This document shows positions 27,365-39,168 of a stretch of DNA of 64,000 nt, one piece after another (the first letter of the stretch is position 1; every line of letters begins with the position of its first letter). The stretch comes from Cyanobium sp. Aljojuca 7A6 (GTDB lineage: Bacteria; Cyanobacteriota; Cyanobacteriia; PCC-6307; Cyanobiaceae). Position numbers and translations under genes: made by a program. Under the pieces are notes generated by a model, which saw only the letters and a program-made list of their open reading frames with translations, made no database searches and was not told the DNA's origin. Location of the stretch: the NCBI RefSeq assembly GCF_024346455.1, contig NZ_JAGQCY010000003.1:186001-250000 (forward strand), read 5' to 3'.

Positions 27365-28069
27365 ATGGTGTCATCTGTTCCCTTGCCTGAACGCGCCGAA
27401 CTGAACGGTCGCCTGATCGTCTCGGTGCAGGCCCCGGAGGGCTCGCCCCTACGTGATCCGGCCGTGATCGCCGCGATGGCCGAGGCCAGCCTGCGCCAGG
27501 GGGCCGCCGGGGTACGGCTCGAGAGTCCGGAGCACATTGGCGCGGTGCGGCGCCGCTGCCCCAAGGCCCTGATCGTGGGCCTCTGGAAGCGCACATTCCC
27601 TGACAGCTCCGTGTACATCACCCCTGGCTGGGAGGAGATCCGCGCCGTCTGGGCGGCCGGAGCCGATGTGGTGGCCCTCGATGCCACCGACCGTCCCCGG
27701 CCTGAGGGCCAGGAGCTCGAGGCCCTGATCCGGCGAGCACGCCAGGATCTGGGCGCTCCGCTGATGGCGGATGTGGACAGCGTGGCGAATGGCCTGCGGG
27801 CGGCGGCCCTGGGTTGTCGGTGGGTGGGCACCACCCTCTACGGCTATACGGAGGCCACCGCCGCGGTGGCTCCCCCGGCCTGGGACCTGCTGGGCCCGTT
27901 GCGGCGTGAGCTTCCTGAGGCGGTGGCGCTGATCTGTGAAGGGGGCATCGCCAGCAAGCAGGAGGCTTGCCGCGCCCTGGATGGTGGCGCCGATGCCGTT
28001 GTGGTGGGAACCGCGATCACCGGTGTGGATCTGCAGGTGGCCGCTTATGTGCGGGCCATGGCCGGCTGA
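27365..28069 (+). CDS. nanE: N-acetylmannosamine-6-phosphate 2-epimerase (NanE) family
   Basis: The 234-residue TIM-barrel protein begins with LNGRLIVSVQAPEGSPL. It has GAAGVRLESPEHI, GLWKRTFPDSSVYITPG, ALDATDRPRP, then LMADVDSVANGLRAAALG, GTTLYGYT and VALICEGGIAS, all characteristic of NanE. The family interconverts ManNAc-6-P and GlcNAc-6-P. ATG 27365 is chosen over TTG 27353. No sialic-acid lyase or kinase gene is near, so its in vivo job may be amino-sugar recycling. Confidence 0.85.
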   Translation: MVSSVPLPERAELNGRLIVSVQAPEGSPLRDPAVIAAMAEASLRQGAAGVRLESPEHIGAVRRRCPKALIVGLWKRTFPDSSVYITPGWEEIRAVWAAGADVVALDATDRPRPEGQELEALIRRARQDLGAPLMADVDSVANGLRAAALGCRWVGTTLYGYTEATAAVAPPAWDLLGPLRRELPEAVALICEGGIASKQEACRALDGGADAVVVGTAITGVDLQVAAYVRAMAG

Positions 28070-28108
28070 GCTTCGGCTCCACCGGCCCCGTCCAGATCCT
28101 CTGGGGGC

Positions 28109-29911
<1,803 letters not shown>

Positions 29912-29918
29912 TCACTCC

Positions 29919-30161
29919 ATGGAAGACCTGCTGCAGCAGACCCTCGACAGCGCGGCCACCGAATCGGTCCTGGTACCCAGCACCACCGCCGATGGCATGG
30001 TGTTCCTGCTGATCGCCACCCTCGGCCTGCTGATGGCCCTGGTCTATGTGCCGATCCGGCTGTTCCTCACCCTCACGGCCCGCAGCCGGCGCCTGCGCTT
30101 GCTGCAGCGCATCCGCAAGCTGCGGGAAGACCTCGCCCAGCCCCTGGCACCCGAATCCTGA
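29919..30161 (+). CDS. Small single-helix membrane protein
   Basis: The 80-residue product has one hydrophobic helix (about residues 27-50, MVFLLIATLGLLMALVYVP) followed by a very basic amphipathic segment (ARSRRLRLLQRIRKLRE). An AGGAGG ribosome-binding site lies about 12 bases before ATG 29919. I recognise no named family. It is divergent from groEL and its stop abuts the stop of the convergent fabG. Confidence 0.6.
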   Translation: MEDLLQQTLDSAATESVLVPSTTADGMVFLLIATLGLLMALVYVPIRLFLTLTARSRRLRLLQRIRKLREDLAQPLAPES

Positions 30162-30971
<810 letters not shown>

Positions 30972-32096
30972 TCAGTCGGCCATCAGGTCGGAACTCTTGA
31001 GGGCTTGGCCGAGCACCCCGGCGAAGCGCTGCAGCTGCTCCTTGCTGCCCATCACCACCAGCAGCTGGCCGGCCTCCAGCCGGGTATCGCCGCCGGGGTT
31101 GGTGACCAGGGTGGCCTCCGGGGTGCCATAGGTGGTCCCCCGGTAGGAGTAGGGATTGACCACCGCCGGTGCCGGTGTGCGGATGGCCAGCACCTGGGCG
31201 CCGCTGCGGCGTCCGAACTGCATCTCCGCCAGGGTGCGTCCCTGCAGCTCGCCCAGCTGAGCGCTGTCGTCGCTGAGCTGGAATTCCTCCACCTCGCAGT
31301 TGGAGCCGGCCAGCAGCTCCATGAAGTCGACGGCGAGCGGCCGCAGGGCAGTGGCGGCCATCACCCGACCCCCCGCCACATAGGGGCTCACCACCTGATC
31401 GGCGCCGGCCAGGCGCAGCTTGCGCCCTGCCTCGGCGCTGTCGGAGCGGGCGATCAGGCGGCAGCGGGGGGCCAGCCCCCGGGCGCTCAGCACTACGTAG
31501 AGGTTGGCCGCATTGTTGGAGAGGGCTGCCACCAGGCTGCGGCAGTGGTGGATGCCCGCCTCCAGCAGGGTCTCGTCGAGGGTGGCGTCGGCGAACAGCA
31601 CCGGCAGCCCCCGTTCCTCGGCCGCATCCCGGCAGGCCTGGTCCATCTCCACCACCAGCAGGGGCACCTTCTCCCGGATCAGCTGGTCGGCGATCTCCTG
31701 CCCGATGCGGCCGTAGCCACAGAGAATCACGTGGTTGTTCATGCTTTGGACCCAGGTGCGGAATCGGCGCTGCCGCAGGCGCCGGAAGTAGCCGGTTTCG
31801 GAGAGGCCCACCAGGTTCTGGATGGTGAGCTGGACCACCACGAGCCCTCCGGCGATGGAGAACACGGTGATCAGCCGTCCGGCGGTGGAGAGGGGCTCCA
31901 CCTCGCCATAGCCGATGGTGGCGATGGTGATGGCCACCATCCAGTAGCAATCGCCCCAGTCCCAGCCTTCGGTGATCCGGTAGCCGATCGCGCTGGCGTT
32001 GACCACCAGGATCAGGGCGATCAGGGGGGTGAGCCAGGGACGGCGCACCCTGGCCGAGGGGGGGCGCTTCCTGCGGGCGAACCACAGGCGGCTCAT
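30972..32096 (-). CDS. Potassium channel with RCK (TrkA-N) domain
   Basis: A short basic N-terminus leads to two membrane helices (about residues 21-40 and 72-96) with the canonical K+ filter TIGYGE (residues 60-65). A TrkA-N Rossmann domain follows (HVILCGYGRIGQEIA, from about residue 122), then a C-terminal regulatory domain with QLLVVMGSKEQL. It resembles MthK/GsuK-type ligand-gated channels. It starts 9 bases after the GT9-like gene stop, so the two are probably in one transcript. Confidence 0.88.
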   Translation of the reverse strand: MSRLWFARRKRPPSARVRRPWLTPLIALILVVNASAIGYRITEGWDWGDCYWMVAITIATIGYGEVEPLSTAGRLITVFSIAGGLVVVQLTIQNLVGLSETGYFRRLRQRRFRTWVQSMNNHVILCGYGRIGQEIADQLIREKVPLLVVEMDQACRDAAEERGLPVLFADATLDETLLEAGIHHCRSLVAALSNNAANLYVVLSARGLAPRCRLIARSDSAEAGRKLRLAGADQVVSPYVAGGRVMAATALRPLAVDFMELLAGSNCEVEEFQLSDDSAQLGELQGRTLAEMQFGRRSGAQVLAIRTPAPAVVNPYSYRGTTYGTPEATLVTNPGGDTRLEAGQLLVVMGSKEQLQRFAGVLGQALKSSDLMAD

Positions 32097-32105
32097 GGGC
32101 GCCGC

Positions 32106-32948
32106 TCAGCCCAGGCCGAGGGCCTTGAGGACGTCGCTGGAGGGGAGGTCAAGCAGGTGGCCGGGGGAACCCAGCCCTTGTACTCCGCTGCGGGCCGGCA
32201 GGCTGTCGCCCCTGCGACCCAGGGCCACCACCGGTGTGCCGCTGAGCAGGGCCAGTTCGATGGTGACAGGATCGCTGGCCAGCACCACGTCGCTGGCGGC
32301 CACGAGGGCGGCCCGGTCGGGCAGATGGGCCGAAGCCGCCGGAGTCACCTGCAGGGAGCGCAGGCTGGGAAGGGTGGCGGCGATGCGGCCGGGCAGCTCC
32401 TGCCAGGCCGAGACAGGCCAGTCGTCCGGGCCGCCGCAGGGGGCCAGCAGCAGCATCGGCCCGTCGCCGGCCGGCAACGTGGCGACCGCTTCGTCGAGGG
32501 CGTCCTTCGACAGGCTCAGGCGGAAGGCAGCGGCATCCAGGCTCACCCCGATCGGCCGCAGGTAGGCCTCCAGGGCCTGGGCCGGCCAGAGACCCTCGGG
32601 CACCTGCACCTTCTCGGTGGCGGAGAAGCCCCCGGCCGCCATGCGGTTGGGGATGTGGCTCATCGAGAGCATCAGATCCACCTGACGGCCGCTGGCCAGG
32701 TTGATGCAGGCCTGAAAATCGGGCTCCCGCACGCATCCGAGCAGGTTGGCCCAGTCGGCCAGGGTGGCGCCATCGAAGTTGAAGGGAAGCACCTTCTCCA
32801 CCGCCGGCAGCAGTTTCCAGAGGGTGATCAGTGACGGATGGCAGGCCACCTGAATCTGGAAGTGGAGTTGCTCGGCGATGGCCGCCACAGCGGGGAGCGC
32901 CTGCAACTGGCTGGCGCCATCGCCCGGGATCAGAAACAGTGCTCGCAT
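32106..32948 (-). CDS. Glycosyltransferase family 9-like protein
   Basis: The 280-residue protein begins [24 protein letters not shown], like ADP-heptose:LPS heptosyltransferases. The C-terminal half contains [25 protein letters not shown], then [27 protein letters not shown], the nucleotide-sugar-binding face. It is shorter than typical heptosyltransferases, and the usual His/Gly loops are weak, so activity is uncertain. ATG 32948 is chosen from this N-terminus. It is divergent from ispD. Confidence 0.7.
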   Translation of the reverse strand: MRALFLIPGDGASQLQALPAVAAIAEQLHFQIQVACHPSLITLWKLLPAVEKVLPFNFDGATLADWANLLGCVREPDFQACINLASGRQVDLMLSMSHIPNRMAAGGFSATEKVQVPEGLWPAQALEAYLRPIGVSLDAAAFRLSLSKDALDEAVATLPAGDGPMLLLAPCGGPDDWPVSAWQELPGRIAATLPSLRSLQVTPAASAHLPDRAALVAASDVVLASDPVTIELALLSGTPVVALGRRGDSLPARSGVQGLGSPGHLLDLPSSDVLKALGLG

Positions 32949-33000
32949 CGGGCGTTGGGTCGGGCGGGCCTGGCGGCCTGATTGTATGGAGGAGATTCCA

Positions 33001-33735
33001 GTGTTCCGCCCGGGCGGGCCATCGCTTGTGCATTTGCTGATCGCCGCCGCCGGCAGCGGGCGCCGCATGGGGGCCGCCACCAACAAGCTGCTGCTCCCCC
33101 TGGCCGGCCGCCCCGTCCTGGCCTGGACCCTCGATGCCGCCCTGGCCTGCGGGGCGATCCGCTGGATCGGGGTGATGGGCCGGCCGGAGGATGAGGCGGC
33201 GATCAGGGCGATCCTGGCCGCCAGCGAGCCCCGCCGCTGCCAGGCCGAACCGGTGGCCTGGATCGTCGGGGGCGACACCCGCCAGGAGTCGGTGCGACGC
33301 GGCCTGGAGGCCCTGCCAGCCGATGCGGAGGCGGTGCTGATCCACGACGGCGCCCGCTGTCTGGCGGAACCTGATCTGCTGGAGCGCTGTGCCACGGCCC
33401 TGAGGCAGGCCGTGGTGGAAGGAGCCGGCATCATCGCTGCCACCCCGGTGACGGACACCATCAAACAGGTGGATGGCCGAGGCCTGATCACCGCCACCCC
33501 CGAACGCAGCGGCCTCTGGGCGGCCCAGACGCCCCAGGGTTTCGGCGTGGCCCAGCTGCGGGAGGCCCACGGGCGGGCTGAGCGCGAGGGCTGGAGCGTC
33601 ACCGACGATGCGGCGCTCTACGAGCGGCTGGGGCTGCCGGTCCGGGTGCTGGAGGCGCCGCCTTCCAACATCAAACTCACCACCCGCTTCGATCTCACCA
33701 TCGCCAGCGCGGTGCTGGCGGCCCGCGGCACCTGA
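33001..33735 (+). CDS. ispD: 2-C-methyl-D-erythritol 4-phosphate cytidylyltransferase
   Basis: This IspD makes CDP-methylerythritol in the plastid-type (MEP) isoprenoid pathway. It has [13 protein letters not shown]-x5[16 protein letters not shown], VIHDGARC, and TDTIKQV with [16 protein letters not shown], then TDDAAL. GTG 33001 has a GGAGGAG site six bases upstream; ATG 32986 is also possible and would add five residues. At 244 residues it is normal. The CpcT-like gene starts 8 bases after its stop. Confidence 0.93.
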   Translation: MFRPGGPSLVHLLIAAAGSGRRMGAATNKLLLPLAGRPVLAWTLDAALACGAIRWIGVMGRPEDEAAIRAILAASEPRRCQAEPVAWIVGGDTRQESVRRGLEALPADAEAVLIHDGARCLAEPDLLERCATALRQAVVEGAGIIAATPVTDTIKQVDGRGLITATPERSGLWAAQTPQGFGVAQLREAHGRAEREGWSVTDDAALYERLGLPVRVLEAPPSNIKLTTRFDLTIASAVLAARGT

Positions 33736-33743
33736 GGCCAGCC

Positions 33744-34406
33744 ATGGACAGCGCCGCCCAGCTCGAGACGATCGCCGCCTGCTGGCAGGGGGCCTTCCAC
33801 AACCAGCGCCAGGTGGCCGCCACCCTGGCCAGGGGCGGCCAGGTGGCTCCCGAGCTCACCCGGGAGTTGCGCACCCTGGAGGTGGAGCGGTTGGAGGCGC
33901 CCCAACTCGGTGCGGTGGTGCTCTATTTCCAGGAGTTCCGCGCCAGCGCCCCACAGTTGGCGCACCGCCAGCGGGTGGTGGTGCTGCGGGTGGATCCCCA
34001 GCGTGGGGTGGTCCGGGCCGAGCAGCTGTTCTTCCAGGGCGGGCCCACCTACGACCGCCCGCCGCTCGGGACGGTCCGGGTGCAGACCCTGGGGCCGGAG
34101 GCCTTCGATCGCCATCCGGGCTGTGATCTGTTCTTCGAGGCGGAGCCAGCCCACGGCCGTTTCCGCGCCCGTATGGATCCCGGCGCCTGCCGCTATCGGC
34201 ATCCGCAGGATGGTGAGGTCTGCGCTGATTTCGAGATGCTTCTGTATCCCGACCAGCTCTGGTACCGGGACCGCAGCCTGCGCCTGGCCGATGGCTCGGT
34301 GCGGGGCGAGGTCGACGGCTTCAGCTGGCTGCTGTTTGACCGCGCCGACGGGGGTCTGGGGGCCGACCTGCCGGCGCTGATGCGGCAGCAGGGTCTGTGG
34401 GGGTGA
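33744..34406 (+). CDS. CpcT/CpeT-like phycobiliprotein lyase family protein
   Basis: The 220-residue protein contains AACWQGAFHNQRQ near its start, GVVRAEQLFFQ in the middle, CRYRHPQDGEVCADFEMLLYPDQLWYRDRS (Cys, Phe, Trp and Arg of the family core) and a final FSWLLFDRAD. These match the beta-barrel CpcT/CpeT family that attaches bilins to phycobiliproteins or acts as a chaperone for that step. No phycobiliprotein genes are in the window, so the partner is unknown. It has no signal peptide. Confidence 0.65.
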   Translation: MDSAAQLETIAACWQGAFHNQRQVAATLARGGQVAPELTRELRTLEVERLEAPQLGAVVLYFQEFRASAPQLAHRQRVVVLRVDPQRGVVRAEQLFFQGGPTYDRPPLGTVRVQTLGPEAFDRHPGCDLFFEAEPAHGRFRARMDPGACRYRHPQDGEVCADFEMLLYPDQLWYRDRSLRLADGSVRGEVDGFSWLLFDRADGGLGADLPALMRQQGLWG

Positions 34407-34446
34407 GTCAGGAGCTGAAGGATGGGCAGCAGATCGGCCCACGGCC

Positions 34447-35370
34447 TTAACCGATGAGGCTCAGACGCCCCCGGTCGCCGTCGATCCGGGCGTGGACCCC
34501 CAGGGGCAGGGCGGCATTGACGTCGCCGTGGCCCACCGGCAGACCGGCCAGCACGGGGATACCCAGATCGGCGGTCCGCTCCCGCAGCACCTGCTCCAGG
34601 CTGAAGTGGGGCGCGTCGCCGCCGGTGTCCTGGGGGTCATCGCAGCCCTCGAAGCTGCCGAAGCCGATGCCCCCCAGGCGCTGCAGGGCGCCGCAGAGGC
34701 GCCAGTGGGTCAGCAGGCGGTCGATGCGGTAGGGCGCTTCCCCCACGTCTTCGAGGATCAGGATCGCCCCGTCCAGGTCCGGCAGATGCGGGGTGCCCAG
34801 CAGGTGGGTCGCCACGGTGAGGTTGGCGGCCAGCAACGGCCCTTCGGCCTGGCCGCCCCCCCAGCTCTCCCCCTCCAGGTCGCCCAGGGGCTCGCCGAAC
34901 AGCAGGGCCCGCAGCCGCTCCTGGCTCCAGGCCGGCTCGGCCGCCAGGGTGGTGAGCAGGGGGCCGTGGATGGCGCCCCCCCGGCCCATCGCCAGCCGGT
35001 GCCAGAGCAGGGAGGTGACATCGGAGAACCCCAGCAGCCAGCCGCCTGCCGCCTCCAGGGGGCGCTCCAGTAACCGGGCCGACCCCCAGCCACCCCTCAC
35101 GCAGGCCAGCAGCGCCGGGGGCACCCCGGGGTCGTCGCTGGTGGGCCGCAGATCACCGGCCCGCTCGGCGTCCCGGCCCGCCAGGTAGCCCCAGCGGCGC
35201 GCCGGCAGCCGGGTGGGATCGTCATCCAGCTCCAGGCCCCAGCTGGCCAGCACCGCCAGTCCGGCCTGCAGCCGCTCCAGGTCGGCCAGAGCGGAGCTGG
35301 CGGCCACCAGCCTCACCCGGTCGCCGGGCTGGAGGGGAGGTGGCTGGAGGGGGGGAGGTCCGGCGGCCAT
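34447..35370 (-). CDS. LD-carboxypeptidase (peptidase S66)
   Basis: The 307-residue protein begins with a Pro-rich leader and LQPGDRVRLVAASS. RGGWGSARLLE and LLGFSDVTSLLWH (nucleophile Ser) follow, then ILEDVGEAPYRIDRLLTHWR (Glu) and LAGLPVGHGDVNAALPLGV (His), so the S66 triad is complete. The enzyme removes the terminal D-Ala from peptidoglycan tetrapeptides during recycling, in the cytoplasm. It lies six bases downstream of the ubiA stop on the same strand. Confidence 0.9.
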   Translation of the reverse strand: MAAGPPPLQPPPLQPGDRVRLVAASSALADLERLQAGLAVLASWGLELDDDPTRLPARRWGYLAGRDAERAGDLRPTSDDPGVPPALLACVRGGWGSARLLERPLEAAGGWLLGFSDVTSLLWHRLAMGRGGAIHGPLLTTLAAEPAWSQERLRALLFGEPLGDLEGESWGGGQAEGPLLAANLTVATHLLGTPHLPDLDGAILILEDVGEAPYRIDRLLTHWRLCGALQRLGGIGFGSFEGCDDPQDTGGDAPHFSLEQVLRERTADLGIPVLAGLPVGHGDVNAALPLGVHARIDGDRGRLSLIG

Positions 35371-35376
35371 GGCGGA

Positions 35377-36270
35377 TCAGGCGCTGGTGGAGAGGATCAC
35401 GGCCAGCAGCAGCAGTGCGCCAAGCCACACCTGGACGGCGAAGTGGCGGCCGTAGGCACTGCGGGGCAGGTCGGGGCGACGCAGCCGGGCTGCCTGCTGC
35501 TGCATGGCCAGGGCGGCGACGGCCCAGGGCAGCCAGAACGGCAGACCCGCCCGCCCCTGCAGCAGCACCGCCAGGGCCAGGGCCGCGCAGGTGAGTCCGT
35601 AGCAGAGGGCCACCGCCAGGGGCGCCTGGGTCCCCAGGCTCAGGGCACTGCTGCGCACCCCGAGGCTCCGGTCGTCGTCCCGGTCGCTCATGGCGTAGAC
35701 GGTGTCGAAGCCGAAGGTCCAGCTCACTGCCGCCAGCCAGGTGAGCAGCAGGGGCCAGCCCCCCAGCGCACCCCGCAGGCCCCCCTGGGCGGCCGCCCAG
35801 GGGATCAGCACGGCGAAGCCCCAGCACAGGGCCAGCACCAGCTGGGGATAGGCGAACCAGCGTTTGGCGGAGGGGTAGAGCAGCACCAGGGGCAACGTGG
35901 CCAGGGCGAGCCCCACGCACAGCACCCTGCTGGTGGCCGGCAGGGCCAGCAGGGCCGCCAGGGCCACCACCAGGCAGAGCAGCAGCAGGACGGTGGCGGT
36001 GCCCACCCCGAGGCGGCCATCGGCCAGGGGCCGGTGGCGGGTGCGCTCCACCAGGGGATCGATGCGCCGGTCCCAGAGATCGTTGGCCACGCAGCCGGCG
36101 CCGCTCACCGCCAGGCCTCCCAGCACGATCCAGCCCACCAGCAGGCCTGATGGCGGCACCACAGGTCCCAGCCACAGGCCCCAGCCGGAGGGAATCAGAA
36201 GGATGAGCCTGCCGCTGGGCTTGTGCCAGCGCAGCAGCTCCAGCCAGGCCTGGGCCCGGCCTGGCGCCAT
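35377..36270 (-). CDS. ubiA: 4-hydroxybenzoate polyprenyltransferase (UbiA), plastoquinone synthesis
   Basis: The membrane enzyme has the two Asp-rich loops: NDLWDRRIDPLVERTRHRPLADG (NDxxDxxxD) and YAMSDRDDDRSLGVRSSA (DxxxD). RWHKPSGRLILLIPSGW near its start is typical of the 4-hydroxybenzoate branch. It attaches the polyprenyl chain to 4-hydroxybenzoate, an early step of cyanobacterial plastoquinone synthesis. ATG 36270 is chosen; GTG 36282 and TTG 36291 are in-frame alternatives. The gene is divergent from ppx. Confidence 0.9.
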   Translation of the reverse strand: MAPGRAQAWLELLRWHKPSGRLILLIPSGWGLWLGPVVPPSGLLVGWIVLGGLAVSGAGCVANDLWDRRIDPLVERTRHRPLADGRLGVGTATVLLLLCLVVALAALLALPATSRVLCVGLALATLPLVLLYPSAKRWFAYPQLVLALCWGFAVLIPWAAAQGGLRGALGGWPLLLTWLAAVSWTFGFDTVYAMSDRDDDRSLGVRSSALSLGTQAPLAVALCYGLTCAALALAVLLQGRAGLPFWLPWAVAALAMQQQAARLRRPDLPRSAYGRHFAVQVWLGALLLLAVILSTSA

Positions 36271-36344
36271 CGGAACGTTCACCGCCTGCAACGGTTGTAT
36301 TCCGGCACCCTATCCAACTCCTGAGGGCGGCGTTCCCACGCCCA

Positions 36345-38072
36345 GTGGCAGAGAGGCCCATGCCCAGTGGCAAAGTAGCGCCGCCGCTGCCCGGGCCCAC
36401 CCCCATGCCCCCGATCCCCGATCCGGCGTCAGCCGCGTTGGCTTCGGTCCCCGCCACGTCCAGCACCGCGGAACGGCGGGTGGCGGCCATCGACATCGGC
36501 ACCAATTCCATCCACCTGCTGGTCGCGGCGATCGATCCGGTTCTGCGCAGTTTCTCGGTGGTGCTGGCGGAAAAATCCACCACCCGTCTGGGGGAAAGGG
36601 ACCCGGACTCCGGCGACCTCACACCCGAGGCGATGGAGCGCGCCTACCTGACCCTGCGCCACTGCCGGGACCTGGCCACCAGCCATGGGGTGGAGCAGAT
36701 CGTCACCGCCGCCACCAGCGCTGTGCGGGAGGCTCCGAACGGCCGCTCGTTCCTGCAGGGGCTCCAGGACCAGCTGGGGCTGGTGGTGGATCTGGTGAGC
36801 GGGCCGGAGGAGGCCCGACTGATCTACCTGGGGGTGCTTTCGGGCCTCTCCTTCGGCGATCAGCCCTACTTCATTCTCGACATTGGCGGTGGCTCCACCG
36901 AGCTGGTGCTGGCGGATGGCCGCGATGCCCGCGCCCTCACCAGCACCCGCATCGGAGCGGTGCGCCTGCAGCGGGAGTTCTGCCGGGAGGACCCCCTGAC
37001 GCCGGCCCGCCGTGGTTTTCTCAAGGCCTACATCCAGGGGGCGATGGATCCGGCCGTCGCCGAGGTGAAACGGGAATTGCGGCCGGGGGAGAAGCCGGTG
37101 CTGGTGGCCACCAGCGGTACGGCCATGGCGATGGCGGCCCTGGCCTCCGCCCAGGACCCCAATCCGCCCTTGAAGCTCGACGGCTACCGCCTGAGCCGGG
37201 CCCGCCTCGATGGCATCGTCGAGCGGCTCGTGGTCATGACCCCGGAGCAGCGCCGCGCCCTCACCGCCATCAACGAACGGCGGGCGGAGATCATTGTTCC
37301 CGGCGCCCTGATCCTCCAGACCACCATGGAGATCCTCCAGGTCCGGGAGCTGGTGGTCTGTGAGCGGGCCCTGCGGGAAGGTCTGATCGTCGACTGGATG
37401 CTGCGCAACGGCCTGCTCGTCGATCGCTTCAGCTTTCAGAGCACGATCCGCCGCCGCACGGTGCTGCACCTGGCCCGCACCTATGGCGTGGACACGGGCC
37501 GGGCCGACCGGGTGGCCAGCCATGCCCTCAGCCTCTACGACCAGACCCGGGGTCTGCTTCACGATGACGACGGCGACGGCCGGGCCCTGCTGTGGGCGGC
37601 GGCCCAGCTCCATGCCTGCGGTAAGCACGTCAACATCGCCGCCTACCACAAGCACACCTGGTACCTGATCCGCCACGGGGAGCTGCTTGGTTATTCCGAA
37701 TCCGAGCACCTGATGGTGGCGGCGATCGCCCGCTACCACCGGCGCGGCCTGCCCAAGAAGCGCCACGAGTCGTGGCAGCTGATTGAGGCCGGCCAGCACC
37801 GTCACACCGTGTTCACGATGGGGCTGCTGCTGCGGTTGGCGGCTGCCCTCGACCGCAGGCCCGCCCCCGGCATTGAGGCCATCAGCGTGTCTGCGGACGC
37901 GGAGCGGACCGCTCAGACCCGAGGCTTCACGATCAGCCTGCAGCCGCACGCGCCGCAAGCCGGTGAGCCCCCCCAGGACCTGAGCCTGGAGGAATGGAGT
38001 CTCCGCTCCTGCGCCGATCTGGTGCTGGAGGCCACGGGCCTGAGGCTCACGGTGCGGCAGGCGACGCCTTGA
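36345..38072 (+). CDS. ppx: Exopolyphosphatase / guanosine pentaphosphatase family (Ppx/GppA)
   Basis: The 575-residue protein has a Pro-rich leader (residues 1-45), then AAIDIGTNSIHLLVA (phosphate 1 motif) and YFILDIGGGSTELVL in the ASKHA-fold half. The C-terminal half (about residues 345-575) is the HD-type helical domain with RVASHALSLYD, LLWAAAQLHACGKHV and HTWYLI. It hydrolyses polyphosphate or pppGpp. The start is GTG 36345; ATG 36360 is an alternative. Its last 26 bases overlap the end of the convergent RodZ-like gene. Confidence 0.9.
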   Translation: MAERPMPSGKVAPPLPGPTPMPPIPDPASAALASVPATSSTAERRVAAIDIGTNSIHLLVAAIDPVLRSFSVVLAEKSTTRLGERDPDSGDLTPEAMERAYLTLRHCRDLATSHGVEQIVTAATSAVREAPNGRSFLQGLQDQLGLVVDLVSGPEEARLIYLGVLSGLSFGDQPYFILDIGGGSTELVLADGRDARALTSTRIGAVRLQREFCREDPLTPARRGFLKAYIQGAMDPAVAEVKRELRPGEKPVLVATSGTAMAMAALASAQDPNPPLKLDGYRLSRARLDGIVERLVVMTPEQRRALTAINERRAEIIVPGALILQTTMEILQVRELVVCERALREGLIVDWMLRNGLLVDRFSFQSTIRRRTVLHLARTYGVDTGRADRVASHALSLYDQTRGLLHDDDGDGRALLWAAAQLHACGKHVNIAAYHKHTWYLIRHGELLGYSESEHLMVAAIARYHRRGLPKKRHESWQLIEAGQHRHTVFTMGLLLRLAAALDRRPAPGIEAISVSADAERTAQTRGFTISLQPHAPQAGEPPQDLSLEEWSLRSCADLVLEATGLRLTVRQATP

Positions 38073-38835
38073 AGCTGCGCCACACCACCTGATCGATCCG
38101 TCCCAGGGACCGGGGACCCTGGCTGCCGGCGGTGGCGGTCACCAGGTCTGGACGGCCGGCCAGCACCTTGAGGCCCTGCCCCATGGGGAAGCGCTTCTCG
38201 CCAGTGAAGGTGCCGCGGAACAGCGTGACCCCGTTGGCGTTGCGGACCTCCAACCAGCTGGGCTGGTTGCTCTGCAGCACCAGCGCCTCAGGGGCCTCCT
38301 GGGACGGTGCCCCAGCGGCCAGAGCCTGCTTCGGAGCCGTGCTCAGGCCCTGGGCCGTGTTCTGGTTGGTGGCTGCGGCCGGTGATGGGGCCCTAGACGC
38401 CTGGGGGGAGAAGATCTTCCCCTGCAGGGCAGCCATTGCGACGGCGCCGGCCCCCAGCAGCAGCGCAGCCGCCCATAGCCAGCCGAGGGGCCTGCCTTGG
38501 CTGGAGGGGGCGGCGGGGGTCCCTCGCAGGAGGGGCGTCATGGGGAGCTGGCGCCGCTTGACGCGCATCAAGCGGCTCCCCTGCAGATCGCTGATCTGCT
38601 GGCTGACATCGATCCCAAGGGCGCCAGCTACGCGTTTGGCCTGGGCCACCACGAACACCGCTTCCGGCAGGTGCGTGTGGTCCCCCGCCTCGAGTGCCGT
38701 CAGCTGCTCGGTTCCAAGCCGTAGCCGGTTGGCCAGCTCCTCCAGGCTGAGGTTCTGGTCGCGACGTGCCTTGCCGAGCGTTTCGCCCAGCTGGACGAGT
38801 TGCGGGATCGGTGCGCTCCAGTCCTCTGCGGCCAT
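38047..38835 (-). CDS. RodZ-like helix-turn-helix membrane protein
   Basis: An N-terminal Xre-type helix-turn-helix (about residues 10-75; LGKARRDQNLSLEELANRL, then TALEAGDHTHLP) is followed by a basic stretch (RLMRVKRRQLP). One membrane helix follows (about 117-137, LGWLWAAALLLGAGAVAMAAL), then a Gln/Ala linker and a C-terminal beta domain (DUF4115-like: WLEVRNANGVTLFRGTFTGEKRFPMGQGLKVLAGRPDLV). This is the RodZ architecture, which connects MreB to the cell wall machinery. ATG 38835 is chosen as start. Confidence 0.8.
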   Translation of the reverse strand: MAAEDWSAPIPQLVQLGETLGKARRDQNLSLEELANRLRLGTEQLTALEAGDHTHLPEAVFVVAQAKRVAGALGIDVSQQISDLQGSRLMRVKRRQLPMTPLLRGTPAAPSSQGRPLGWLWAAALLLGAGAVAMAALQGKIFSPQASRAPSPAAATNQNTAQGLSTAPKQALAAGAPSQEAPEALVLQSNQPSWLEVRNANGVTLFRGTFTGEKRFPMGQGLKVLAGRPDLVTATAGSQGPRSLGRIDQVVWRSFKASPAAP

Positions 38836-38855
38836 GGTTGCGGCAGGAGATTTGC

Positions 38856-38977
38856 ACAAGGGCACTGATTCTTGAAGCGCTGCATGGCCAGCAGTATGAC
38901 GAGCGGAGCCGTAAGCGACCAGCGATCAATAAGTTGCTTGGTAGTGTGCTAAGAAGCGAAAAACTTATTGAAAGACA
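38856..38977 (+). pseudogene. Possible winged-helix gene remnant abutting the tRNA
   Basis: This stretch is much AT-richer than its neighbours. It reads, on the plus strand, as a plausible protein segment: ILEALHGQQ, then RSRKRPAINKLLGSVLRSEK and LIERHGRYW, the pattern of the last helix and wing of a winged-helix domain. It has no start of its own, because upstream it runs into the antisense of the RodZ-like gene, and it enters the tRNA gene at 38978. It could be the end of a gene left by integration or deletion at the tRNA, or chance. The segment may also carry RodZ promoter signals. Confidence 0.35.
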
Positions 38978-39049
<72 letters not shown>

Positions 39050-39168
39050 ATCGTTACTGTCGGCACCTCGGCATCGCCTGAAAGAGAAACTTTCTGCGGC
39101 AGGGGTTTCGACCAGGCCCAATGGCCTGAACCCTCCTACACGGTCGCCGATCACACTGTCAAATCCCC

